Source of the DNA: Comamonas sp.
GTDB taxonomy: Bacteria; Pseudomonadota; Gammaproteobacteria; Burkholderiales; Burkholderiaceae_C
Reading direction: 5' to 3'
Length of the DNA: 10,487 nucleotides
Assembly: GCA_019236485.1 (NCBI GenBank)
Contig: JAFAIY010000062.1
Location: 1 to 10,487 of the forward strand
The translations under genes were made by a program, and so were the position numbers. Below, one piece after another: positions 1-6,716 of the stretch. Position 1 is the stretch's first letter. Each line of letters begins with the position of its first letter. The notes below the pieces were generated by a model, which was not told the origin of the DNA, ran no database searches, and saw only the letters and a list, made by a program, of their open reading frames with translations.

Positions 1-990
1 GGGCAGGCTGACCCAGAGGAACATGCCGCCCACGGGACGGGTCCACTTCACATCCAGGCCGGCCATCTCGCGTTCCAGCGCCATCAGCATCACATCGCGC
101 TGGGCCTTGTACATGGCGCGGATGGTGGGCACATGGCGGTCCAGGAAGCCGTCCTTGATGACCTCGGCCACTACGCGCTGGTTGAAGCTGGGCGTGTGCA
201 GGTCGGCGGCCTGCTTGGCCTGGGTGAGCTTGCCGTAGACGGACTTGGGAGCCACGATGAAACCTATGCGCAGGCCGGGAGCCAGCACCTTGGAGAACGA
301 GCCCATATAGATCACGCCCTCGGGGTTGCGCGCGGCCAGGGGCAGTGGGGGCTCTTGCTCGTACCAGAGGTCGCCGTAGGGGTTGTCCTCGACCAGGGGG
401 ATGTGCAGCTCCCTGGCCTTGTCCACCAGGGCCTGGCGGCGTGCATCGCTCATGGTGCGGCCCGTGGGATTCTGGAAGTTGGGCAGCACATAGGCCAGAC
501 GGGCCTTGTCGGCGCCCGTGCCGACCTGCTTGGCAAAGTCCTCGATCAGCATGCCTTCGTCATCGCTGTCCACGCCCACGGCCACGGGTTCCATGGGGGT
601 GAAGGCCTGCAGCGCACCCAGATAGGTGGGCTTTTCCACCAGGATGCGGCTGCCCTTGTCGAGGAACACCTTGCCTATCAGGTCCAGCGCCTGCTGGCTG
701 CCCGTGGTGATCAGAATCTGCTCGGGGTCTACGTTCCAGGGCAGGAAGTCGGCAATCGCCTGGCGCAGCGGGGCAAAGCCTTCGGTGGTGGAGTACTGCA
801 GGGCCGCGGCGCCGTCGCGCTGCATCACGGCCTGGCAGGCCTCGGTGAATGCATCCAGAGGGAAGGCCTTGGGCGAGGGCAGGCCGCCGGCCATGCTGAT
901 GATGCCGGGACGGTCCGTCAGCTTCAGGATTTCGCGGATTGCGGAGGAATTCATCTTGGCAGCACGTTCTGCCAGCGTCCATGTCGTCAT
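1..990 (-). CDS. PLP-dependent class I/II aminotransferase (C-terminus outside window)
   Basis: The minus strand is open from an ATG at 988-990 to the window edge, giving 330 residues that begin MTTWTLAERAAKMNSSAIRE. The fold-type-I aminotransferase signature is clear: a substrate-loop MAGGLPSP (about 33-40), the PLP-phosphate region TTGSQQALDL (95-104), NPTG with Asn174, EDNPYGD (201-207) with the ring-contacting Asp202 and Tyr205, and SFSKVLAPGLRIGF (231-244) with the probable Schiff-base lysine Lys234 and Arg241. This pattern belongs to the ARO8/LysN group (2-aminoadipate, aromatic or branched-chain amino acid transaminases). The substrate cannot be read from sequence. Family members are about 390-400 residues, so some 60-70 residues lie beyond the left edge. 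The start is preceded by only a weak Shine-Dalgarno. A MocR-type regulator is divergent and is probably its regulator. No frameshift is seen. Confidence 0.93.
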   Translation of the reverse strand, partial: MTTWTLAERAAKMNSSAIREILKLTDRPGIISMAGGLPSPKAFPLDAFTEACQAVMQRDGAAALQYSTTEGFAPLRQAIADFLPWNVDPEQILITTGSQQALDLIGKVFLDKGSRILVEKPTYLGALQAFTPMEPVAVGVDSDDEGMLIEDFAKQVGTGADKARLAYVLPNFQNPTGRTMSDARRQALVDKARELHIPLVEDNPYGDLWYEQEPPLPLAARNPEGVIYMGSFSKVLAPGLRIGFIVAPKSVYGKLTQAKQAADLHTPSFNQRVVAEVIKDGFLDRHVPTIRAMYKAQRDVMLMALEREMAGLDVKWTRPVGGMFLWVSLP

Positions 991-1050
991 AAAACAGTAC
1001 TCAATCTTCTTGGTTGCCGGTCCTTGCGAGGGCCGGCCGGTGTGCGGTCT

Positions 1051-1069
1051 CATGCCGTGGTACGGCATG
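1051..1069. repeat. Short perfect inverted repeat (8-bp arms, 3-nt loop)
   Basis: CATGCCGT at 1051-1058 and ACGGCATG at 1062-1069 are exact reverse complements separated by GGT. The element lies 61-79 bp upstream of the aminotransferase start codon. It could be an operator or a hairpin in the transcript leader. There is no adjacent T-tract on either strand, so an intrinsic terminator is unlikely. The core CATGCCG/CGGCATG recurs as a larger inverted repeat in the flgB leader (8485-8513). Confidence 0.55.
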
Positions 1070-1294
1070 TGCTGGCAGCAGCTTGGGGCAGCTTGCGCAA
1101 CAGCCGCCGCGCGGATAGCGCAGCAACCATGCTCCAGCAATATAGGCTTATTTTGTCGCGGCCGGTTTGCCTGTGCGGGCTGGCGGGCAATTGCGAGCTG
1201 CGGGCCCGCGGCCGGTAGGGCTGCGGACCCTGGCCAAAGCCCTGTGTAGAGGGCGGCCAAGCCGGTTTGATGGATTCAATATACGCTTGAGACC

Positions 1295-1324
1295 ATTACA
1301 GTACCTATACAGACAGTCTCACAA
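1295..1324 (-). promoter_or_regulatory. Candidate sigma-70 promoter for the aminotransferase
   Basis: On the minus strand TTGTGA (complement of 1319-1324) and TGTAAT (complement of 1295-1300) are separated by 18 bp, a reasonable -35/-10 pair (4/6 and 5/6 matches). It overlaps the ACAG repeats, which would allow control by the neighbouring MocR-type protein. A start near 1288 would give a leader of about 298 nt. A second AT-rich -10-like element (TATATT, complement of 1138-1143) has no recognisable -35. Inferred from consensus only. Confidence 0.35.
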
Positions 1325-1333
1325 TCCATGCTT

Positions 1334-1359
1334 CTGTATTGGTCTGGTTTTCAATACAG
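1334..1359. promoter_or_regulatory. Candidate MocR operator: 8-bp inverted repeat with 10-bp spacer
   Basis: CTGTATTG (1334-1341) and CAATACAG (1352-1359) are perfect reverse complements around a 10-bp spacer, so half-site centres are 18 bp apart. The element ends 21 bp before the regulator ATG. Related ACAG elements occur at 1298-1301, 1309-1312 and 1313-1316. The position suits autoregulation by the MocR-type protein encoded immediately downstream. That it is bound by this protein is inference. Confidence 0.5.
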
Positions 1360-1380
1360 TTGCCCAGAGCAAGCGCCCTC

Positions 1381-2862
1381 ATGTCCATCACCCTGTCCCG
1401 CCAGGCCTCTCTGACCCTGACCCAGCAGTTGGCCGAGCGCCTGGCCGAGCGCATACGCATGCGCCTGCTGCCCGCCGGTGCGCGCCTGCCGTCGGTGCGC
1501 GAATGCGCGCGCCAGCAGGGCGTGAGCCCCTATACCGTGGTGGCGGCCTATGACCTGCTGCAGGCCCAGGGCCTGGTGGAGGCCAGGCCGCAGCGCGGCT
1601 TCTATGTCCGGGATCTGGTGCAGAATCCGCTGCAAGCCCAGACTGACAAAGCGCAGGCTGCTATCAACCATGAGGCATCGGGTACGGCCGCGGGGATTGC
1701 GCCGGGCGCTCGCATCAATGCCTCCATGCTGATACGCGGCATGTTCGTGGAAAGCGTGGCGGGCAAGCCCCAGCCCGGGGCCGGCGTGTTGCCCGCCGAA
1801 TGGCTGGACGCGGGTTTTCTGGCGGCGGCCATGCGCAAGGTCACCAGCGGCCAGGCGCTGCGCTCGTCCCTGGTGCGCTACGGCGAGCCCATGGGCGACA
1901 GCAGCCTGCGCGAGGCCCTGGCGCGGCGCTTGTTGAACCTGGGCATTGCGGCGTCGCCGGCCCAGATCATCACCACCATGGGCGCGACCCAGGCGCTGGA
2001 CATCGTCAGCCGGGCCCTGCTGCAGCCCGGCGATCCGGTGATGGTCGAAGAGCCCGGCTGGGCCGTGGAATATGCGCGCCTGGCGGCCATGGGCATGCGC
2101 GTGCTGCCCGTGCCGCGCGGGCCCGAGGGGCCGGACCTGGCCGTGATGCAGCGCTATTGCGAAACCATGGCCCCCAAGCTCTATGTGAGCGTCAGCGTGC
2201 TGCACAACCCCACGGGCTACAGCCTCAGTGCCGCCAGCGCCCACGAAGTGCTGCAGCTGGCTCAGCGCCATGGCTTTTATGTGGTCGAGGACGATACCTA
2301 CTGCCATATCGCGCCCGACCATGCGCCGCGCGTGACGGTGTTGGACCGGCTGCAGCGCAGCATCTATATCAGCGGCTTTGCCAAGGTGCTGGTGCCCAAC
2401 TGGCGCCTGGGTTATCTGGCCGCGCCGCCCGAACTGGTGGAGCGCCTGCTCGACACCAAGCTGCTGTCCACGCTGTCCACCCCTACGCCCATGGAGCAGG
2501 CGCTGGCCCTGTGCATGGAGCAGGGCCAGCTGCGCCGCCATGCGGAGCGGCTGCGCCAGCATCTGGCCCAGGCCCGCACGCGCAGCGTGGCCCTGGCCCA
2601 GCAGGCCGGCTGCCGCTTCGTGGCCGAGCCCGCGGGCATGTTCGGCTGGGTGGACACGGGCGTGGACACCGAGGCGCTGACCCAGCAGCTGCTAGACGAG
2701 GGCTATATGCTGGCGCCGGGCGCCATGTTCCATGCGAGCCGCGGCGCCAGCAGCTGCATGCGTATCAATTTCGCCACCACGCAGGATGCGGCGTTCTGGC
2801 GCGTGTTCGAGAAAGCGGTGGCGCGCATGAAGGCGCAGGGCGGATTCAGGGAGCCGGCCTGA
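1381..2862 (+). CDS. MocR-family (GntR/aminotransferase fusion) transcriptional regulator
   Basis: This 493-residue protein has the two-domain MocR layout. Residues 1-78 form a GntR winged helix, with LPSVRECARQQGVSPYTVVAAYDLL as recognition region and QRGFYV as the wing. A linker of about 55 residues follows, then a fold-type-I aminotransferase domain (about 135-485). PLP-site residues are present: ATQALD (202-207), HNPTG with Asn276, EDDTY (303-307), and SGFAKVLVPNWRLGY with Lys335 as the expected PLP lysine and Arg342. The protein is therefore expected to bind PLP or its amino acid adduct and to control transcription, not act mainly as an enzyme. I chose ATG 1381 because it gives the normal short N-terminus. 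An upstream in-frame TTG at 1339 lies inside the candidate operator. The 3' end overlaps the convergent deacetylase gene by 17 bp. Confidence 0.93.
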   Translation: MSITLSRQASLTLTQQLAERLAERIRMRLLPAGARLPSVRECARQQGVSPYTVVAAYDLLQAQGLVEARPQRGFYVRDLVQNPLQAQTDKAQAAINHEASGTAAGIAPGARINASMLIRGMFVESVAGKPQPGAGVLPAEWLDAGFLAAAMRKVTSGQALRSSLVRYGEPMGDSSLREALARRLLNLGIAASPAQIITTMGATQALDIVSRALLQPGDPVMVEEPGWAVEYARLAAMGMRVLPVPRGPEGPDLAVMQRYCETMAPKLYVSVSVLHNPTGYSLSAASAHEVLQLAQRHGFYVVEDDTYCHIAPDHAPRVTVLDRLQRSIYISGFAKVLVPNWRLGYLAAPPELVERLLDTKLLSTLSTPTPMEQALALCMEQGQLRRHAERLRQHLAQARTRSVALAQQAGCRFVAEPAGMFGWVDTGVDTEALTQQLLDEGYMLAPGAMFHASRGASSCMRINFATTQDAAFWRVFEKAVARMKAQGGFREPA

Positions 2863-3679
2863 GCGGTCCCTGGTGTATGCGGCAGCCCTGGCGCTGCAGC
2901 AGCGCGCCGAAGGCCTCGGACATCAGGTATTCAAACTCCACGGGGCGCTGCCGGCCTATGGCGTCTCCCTCGACCACGCCGCTGGCCGGGTGGCACATCA
3001 GCAGGCCGCCGTCGGCCATATGCGGCAGCCAGCCTGCCATCTGCGCGCCATAGCCGGCCGCGTCCGCGGCATCAAAGCCGTAGACGCCGCCGAAACCATG
3101 GTTCATGGGGATGCCGGCGCTGCGCAACCGGCGCGTGGCCGTCCAGCCGCCGAGCAGGGCGATGATGGCGGCCTTGGGGCTGCGCCACAGGCCGGCCGCC
3201 GGGGCCGTGGAGCGCACCCAGGGCATCTCGGGCCCCGCGTAGCGGGCCTGGAGTTCGGCCTGCATGGCTTCGCGCAGGCCGGGCAGCTGGTGCACATGCT
3301 GGTGGCCGTCGATAAAGTCCGGGGGCGTGCCCATGGCCTGCTCGAAGGCATCGAGCTGCTCGCGCCAGGCCGCGCGCATCTGTGCCTGTGGGATCTGCCG
3401 CGTATAGGCCTGGCGTATGACCTGGCCCAGGGCCGGGGCCGGGTGCTGGCGGCCATGGTCTTCGGTCAGATTGAAATGCAGCCCTACCGACAGCAGAGGG
3501 CGCAGGCTCTTGAGGCCGGCCGCGGCCTCGGGCCAGCGCGGCGCCGTAGTCATGCAACTGGTGGCTGACAGGCGGCCCGCCAGGGCCAGCTGCTGCACCG
3601 CGTCGTCCACCAGGGGGTGGAGAGCGTAATCGTCGGCGCACAGCAGAATGCTGCGCGTGGGGGAGGGGTTATGGCTCAT
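2846..3679 (-). CDS. YdjC/ChbG-family carbohydrate deacetylase (NaxD/LgmC-like candidate)
   Basis: The 277-residue protein shows the YdjC metal-dependent deacetylase pattern: CADDYALHPLVDDAV near the N-terminus with Asp16/Asp17, SVGLHFNLTED (64-74) with His68, FIDGHQHVHQLPGL (122-134) with His126/128/130, and LLMCHPAS (227-234) with His230. The family uses an Asp and His residues to hold a divalent metal and removes N-acetyl groups from sugars. No signal peptide is seen, so it should act in the cytoplasm. Its ATG overlaps the gtrA-like stop in an ATGA (3676-3679) and the Shine-Dalgarno is poor, suggesting translational coupling. Because the operon also encodes a polyprenyl-phosphate GT2 and a GtrA protein, with an ArnT-like enzyme divergent, the likeliest substrate is an undecaprenyl-phosphate-linked HexNAc, as for NaxD of Francisella. 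Chitooligosaccharide deacetylation is the alternative. Confidence 0.88.
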   Translation of the reverse strand: MSHNPSPTRSILLCADDYALHPLVDDAVQQLALAGRLSATSCMTTAPRWPEAAAGLKSLRPLLSVGLHFNLTEDHGRQHPAPALGQVIRQAYTRQIPQAQMRAAWREQLDAFEQAMGTPPDFIDGHQHVHQLPGLREAMQAELQARYAGPEMPWVRSTAPAAGLWRSPKAAIIALLGGWTATRRLRSAGIPMNHGFGGVYGFDAADAAGYGAQMAGWLPHMADGGLLMCHPASGVVEGDAIGRQRPVEFEYLMSEAFGALLQRQGCRIHQGPLRPAP

Positions 3680-4092
3680 GCTGTGCTGTGCGCCCTGAAG
3701 GCCCAGAACTTGCTCATGGCAAAAGTGCCCACGGCGACCAGCACCAGCACCAAGGCCAGGCTCCAGAAATAGTGCCAGTGCAGCCAGTTGAGGGCGATGT
3801 AATAGAGCAGCTCATTGGCTGCGAAGGACAGGCTGGCCACCGCAAAATAGCGTGCCACCACGGCCCAGCCGCGCGCGCGTGCTGCGGAAAAAGTGAGCAG
3901 CGCATGGCCGTTGTAGCTGACCACGAAAGCCACGAGAAACGCCAGCACATTGGCCCATAGCGGTGCCAGGCCAGTCAGCGCGACCAGGGCGCCGACCACG
4001 GCCAGGTGGGTGGCCGCCGCGGCGCCTCCGACCAGGACGAACTGGAACAGCTGCGGCAGTCTGCGCAGCGCTTGCAACAGGGCCGGAATCAC
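3676..4092 (-). CDS. GtrA-family membrane protein (candidate polyprenyl-phosphate-sugar flippase)
   Basis: This 138-residue, very hydrophobic protein starts at GTG 4092 within a GTGA overlap with the upstream glycosyltransferase stop. Four membrane segments are visible at about 15-37, 44-66, 80-100 and 107-127. GtrA-family features include FVLVGGAAAATHLAVV near the start, NVLAFLVAFVVSYNGHALLTF in the middle and the terminal FAMSKFWAFR motif. GtrA proteins are thought to move polyprenyl-phosphate-linked monosaccharides across the inner membrane, although direct biochemical proof in the family is limited. The 4-bp overlaps on both sides place it firmly in one operon with the GT2 and the deacetylase, in the role that ArnE/ArnF fill in the Arn pathway. 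That role is inference from context. Confidence 0.9.
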   Translation of the reverse strand: MIPALLQALRRLPQLFQFVLVGGAAAATHLAVVGALVALTGLAPLWANVLAFLVAFVVSYNGHALLTFSAARARGWAVVARYFAVASLSFAANELLYYIALNWLHWHYFWSLALVLVLVAVGTFAMSKFWAFRAHSTA

Positions 4093-5093
4093 GATTTTTC
4101 GCGCAGAGGACTGTGGTCCTCGTCATGGGCGACCAGGTAGATGGGGCGGCGCTTGACCTCGTCGTAGATGCGCCCTATGTACTCGCCCAGAATGCCTATG
4201 GACAGCAGCTGCACGCCGGAGAACAGCATGATGCTGGCCGCCAGCGTGGGCCAGCCGCGCAGCGGGTTGCCCAGAAACATGGCTTCGGCCGCGATCCACA
4301 GGCCGTAGCTGAGCGCGATCAGGGAGATCACGGCGCCCACCATGCTCCAGACGCGCAGCGGCAGCGTGGTGAAGGAGGTCAGGCCGAGCAGGGCCAGCGA
4401 GCCCAGGCGGCGCAGATTGAAGCTGGAGCTGCCCGCGGCCCGGTCCTTGGGCACAAAGGGCAGGGCCGCGGTCTTGAAGCCCACCCAAGCGTACAAGCCC
4501 TTCATGAAGCGGTTGCTTTCGGGCAGGGCCTTGAGCGCATCCACCACCTTGCGGTCCATCCAGCGGAAGTCGCCGGCATTGGGAGGCAACTGGACCGAGT
4601 TGCCGGAATTCATCAGCCGGTAGAAAAGCTCGGTGCCCAGCCGCTTGGCGCCGCTTTCGGCCCCGCGGTTGGCAATCACGCCGTAGACCATGTCGTAGCC
4701 GGTCTGCCACAGCGCATGCATCTCGGGCAGCATCTCCAGCGGATGCTGGAAGTCGGCGTCTATGAGCAGCACCGCATTGCCGCGCGCGTGGTCTATGCCG
4801 GCGGACAGCGCGGCCTCCTTGCCGAAGTTGCGCGACAGCGCCAGATAGCGCAGCGGCAGCTCCTGCGCCAGGCGCATGGCCAGCTCGTGCGTGCCGTCGC
4901 GGCTGCCATCGTTGATCACCACGATCTCGAAATCGGGCGTCAGTGTCTGCACGGTCTGCGCCAGAGCGCGCAGAAAGCCTTCCAGATTGGCTTGTTCGTT
5001 ATAGGCCGGCACCACGCAGCTCAGGCTCAGCGGCGCTCGCGGCAACTGGGCCGGCGGCGCGGCGGGGGCATATTCGGCGTGGAAATCGGTCAT
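4089..5093 (-). CDS. GT2-family polyprenyl-phosphate glycosyltransferase (ArnC/GtrB/FlmF2-like)
   Basis: The 334-residue protein opens with a GT-A fold: LSCVVPAYNEQANLEGFL (24-41), IVVINDGSRDGT (57-68), LSRNFGKEAALSAGID (86-101) and LLIDADFQHPLEMLPEM (109-125) with the metal/nucleotide-binding Asp112-Ala-Asp114. Two C-terminal membrane segments (about 243-273 and 282-304) are followed by GEYIGRIYDEVKRRPIYLV, a tail typical of the ArnC, GtrB and dolichol-phosphate-mannose synthase group. The family moves a sugar from a nucleotide onto undecaprenyl phosphate at the cytoplasmic face. The donor sugar cannot be told from sequence; the neighbouring deacetylase suggests a HexNAc. It is the first gene of the operon. 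Its start (ATG 5093) has little Shine-Dalgarno. It is divergent from the GT39 gene. Confidence 0.92.
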   Translation of the reverse strand: MTDFHAEYAPAAPPAQLPRAPLSLSCVVPAYNEQANLEGFLRALAQTVQTLTPDFEIVVINDGSRDGTHELAMRLAQELPLRYLALSRNFGKEAALSAGIDHARGNAVLLIDADFQHPLEMLPEMHALWQTGYDMVYGVIANRGAESGAKRLGTELFYRLMNSGNSVQLPPNAGDFRWMDRKVVDALKALPESNRFMKGLYAWVGFKTAALPFVPKDRAAGSSSFNLRRLGSLALLGLTSFTTLPLRVWSMVGAVISLIALSYGLWIAAEAMFLGNPLRGWPTLAASIMLFSGVQLLSIGILGEYIGRIYDEVKRRPIYLVAHDEDHSPLREKS

Positions 5094-5167
5094 GTCGCGG
5101 ATTTTCTCAAGACTTCGGGGTATTTCGGGCCAAGCGGGGGTAGCCGTGTTGCATAAATGGCCATCGC

Positions 5168-5173
5168 TATACT
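5168..5173 (+). promoter_or_regulatory. Candidate -10 element for the GT39 gene
   Basis: TATACT matches the sigma-70 -10 consensus in 5 of 6 positions within an AT-rich pocket between the divergent GT2 and GT39 genes. No good -35 sits at the right distance; TTGCAT at 5149-5154 is only 13 bp away. A start near 5180 would be downstream of ATG 5157, which supports ATG 5223 as the true GT39 start. No comparably good promoter was found on the minus strand for the GT2 operon. Confidence 0.35.
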
Positions 5174-5222
5174 CTCGACCCCAGGCTATTTTGCCTCGCT
5201 GTCACTCTCCATTTCATTGCCA

Positions 5223-6716
5223 ATGGCTGCCCCGCAACGCGAATCCCTCATCCTCACCGGCCGTACCCTGGCCGTACTGCTGGCCGTGTACGGCGTGGTC
5301 TGGATCGCCATGTACTGGCTGACGGCCCTGGCCGCGCCCGGGGACAATGTGGAGCAGCTGATCTGGATACGCTCGCTGGAGCTCGGCTATTACAAGCACC
5401 CGCCCATGCCGACCTGGATCATGGCGGCGGCCGCCGCCGTGTTCGGCCCTTCGGTGGGACTGACCTATATCCTGGGCGCCGTGCTCACGCTGGGCTCGCT
5501 GGCCATCTTCTGGAAGCTGCTGTGCGGCATGCGCGGCCAGGGCTATGCCACGGTGGCCATGCTGGCCGCGCTGTGCATCACTTTTTACTGCGGGCGGCTG
5601 TACTACTACAACCACAACGTGGTGCTGATGCTGTGGATCGCGCTGGCCGTGGCCGTGAGCTGGCAACTGACGATACGCCCCTCGCTGGCCGGCTGGGCGC
5701 TGCTGGGCGCAATCTCGGGCCTGGGCATGCTCAGCAAATACCAGTATGTGCTGGCCCTGGCCGTGATCGGCCTGTGGTGGCTGCGCCTGGGCGGCTGGCG
5801 CCATCCCGTGCACCTGAAGGGCGCCATGCTGGCCGCGGCGACGGGGCTGCTGACCTTCGCCCCCCATCTGTACTGGCTGGTCACTCATGACTGGATGCCG
5901 CTGCACTATGCCGAGGACAGCTCGCTGGGCGCGCATCTGAACATGCTGCAGCGCAGCGAGATGACGCTGCTGTTCGTGGTCGACTGGTTGCTCAACCGCT
6001 GCATGCCGGCCTGGATCGTGCTCGCCAGCGCCCTGTGGTGGGGGCGCCGCCGCCGCGATGCCGAGGCTGGGGAGGCGAACGCCATGCCGGCCGCGCAGCA
6101 GGACGCACTGGTGCGGGAGTTCTGGCTGCTGTGGGGCATCATCCCGCTGGTCTGCATCATCCTGCTGGGGCTGTTCACGGGCTCCGTGCTGCGCCTGCAA
6201 TGGGGCACAGCCTTTATGTTTCTCTGCGTGCCCGCCGCCATGGAACTGCTGCGTTCCCGCGCCGGCTGGGGCAGCCCGGCCAGGCTGCGTGCGGCCTGGG
6301 TGGTTTTCGGTATTCTGCAGGCGCTGCTGCTGGTGCAGTTCTGGATGGCTTCGCCGGGCGGGCTTGCCGGCTACAAGAGCGACCACCAGAACCATATTCC
6401 CGCCGACAAGATCGCCGAAGGCATTGCTCCGGCCGCGCACCAGTTGCTGGGCGGGCCCATAGACATCATCATCGGCCCCCAGGCGCTGGCCGGCCGTATT
6501 TCCATGCTGCTGCCGGAGCGGCCGCGCGTGTTTGTGGACAGGAATCTGAAGTTCAGCCCCTGGATTCACGCCGAGGAGCTGCCCAAGGCCAGAATGATCG
6601 AAGTCTTTGTGGCGCCCGGCGAGCTGCCGGCAGGTGCTTACCGTGCTTACGATATCTGGGCCTGGCGCCCGGTGCACATGACGGCGGATGAGGCCGAGGG
6701 AGGAGCGCGGCCTTAG
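5223..6716 (+). CDS. GT39/PMT-2-family membrane glycosyltransferase (ArnT-like)
   Basis: From ATG 5223 this is a 497-residue polytopic membrane protein. The first membrane segment (about 14-35) is followed by a periplasmic loop DNVEQLIWIRSLELGYYKHPP (41-61). That loop holds Asp41, Glu44 and a KHPP motif, which correspond to the acidic catalytic loop of ArnT/PMT enzymes. About nine further hydrophobic segments and a short soluble C-terminal domain of about 110 residues follow. Such enzymes transfer a sugar from an undecaprenyl-phosphate carrier to an acceptor, lipid A in ArnT, on the periplasmic side. An upstream in-frame ATG at 5157 would add 22 residues, but it lies upstream of the best -10 element. 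Neither start has a clear Shine-Dalgarno. The stop codon (TAG, 6714-6716) interlocks with the convergent flgN stop. Pairing with the divergent GT2/GtrA/deacetylase operon suggests lipid A hexosamine addition; O-antigen or protein glycosylation remain alternatives. Confidence 0.9.
   Translation: MAAPQRESLILTGRTLAVLLAVYGVVWIAMYWLTALAAPGDNVEQLIWIRSLELGYYKHPPMPTWIMAAAAAVFGPSVGLTYILGAVLTLGSLAIFWKLLCGMRGQGYATVAMLAALCITFYCGRLYYYNHNVVLMLWIALAVAVSWQLTIRPSLAGWALLGAISGLGMLSKYQYVLALAVIGLWWLRLGGWRHPVHLKGAMLAAATGLLTFAPHLYWLVTHDWMPLHYAEDSSLGAHLNMLQRSEMTLLFVVDWLLNRCMPAWIVLASALWWGRRRRDAEAGEANAMPAAQQDALVREFWLLWGIIPLVCIILLGLFTGSVLRLQWGTAFMFLCVPAAMELLRSRAGWGSPARLRAAWVVFGILQALLLVQFWMASPGGLAGYKSDHQNHIPADKIAEGIAPAAHQLLGGPIDIIIGPQALAGRISMLLPERPRVFVDRNLKFSPWIHAEELPKARMIEVFVAPGELPAGAYRAYDIWAWRPVHMTADEAEGGARP

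Larger units (their letters stand above)
991..1380. promoter_or_regulatory. Divergent intergenic control region between aminotransferase and MocR-type regulator
   Basis: This 390-bp gap carries no credible gene. Frames open across it are Arg/Pro/Cys-rich and lack ribosome binding sites. It contains a short hairpin (1051-1069), a 10-bp palindrome (GCGGGCCCGC, 1200-1209), a 10-bp direct repeat CGCGGCCGGT (1156-1165 and 1207-1216), and an AT-richer block (about 1270-1365) with repeated ACAG motifs and an 8-bp inverted repeat. The AT-richer block next to the regulator gene is the most likely site for both promoters and operators. If the aminotransferase promoter lies there, its mRNA has an unusually long leader of nearly 300 nt. 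Confidence 0.6.

Noticed and set aside
133..1218. Long plus-strand open frame opposite the aminotransferase
   Set aside because: It is antisense to a gene with clear aminotransferase motifs, is rich in His/Gly/Gln as expected for a GC-rich antisense frame, and has no recognisable domain.
1339..1380. Upstream TTG start for the MocR-type regulator
   Set aside because: It lies inside the 8-bp inverted repeat and adds 14 residues not expected before a GntR helix-turn-helix; ATG 1381 fits the family.
1351..2562. 403-codon minus-strand frame across the MocR-type gene
   Set aside because: Composition (Gln/His/Arg/Gly-rich) is typical of an antisense shadow, and the plus strand encodes an intact MocR protein.
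3963..5156. 397-codon plus-strand frame across the GT2 gene
   Set aside because: Antisense to a GT2 with intact DAD and C-terminal membrane segments; no domain or ribosome binding site.
5214..6677. 487-codon minus-strand frame across the GT39 gene
   Set aside because: It is very rich in Gln, His and Gly with no hydrophobic core or known motif, while the plus strand gives a coherent polytopic membrane enzyme.
2846..6716. Flagellin glycosylation island, because it borders flagellar genes
   Set aside because: The enzymes use polyprenyl-phosphate carriers and a periplasmic GT39, whereas flagellin O-glycosylation normally uses cytoplasmic nucleotide-sugar transferases; no flagellin gene is in the window.
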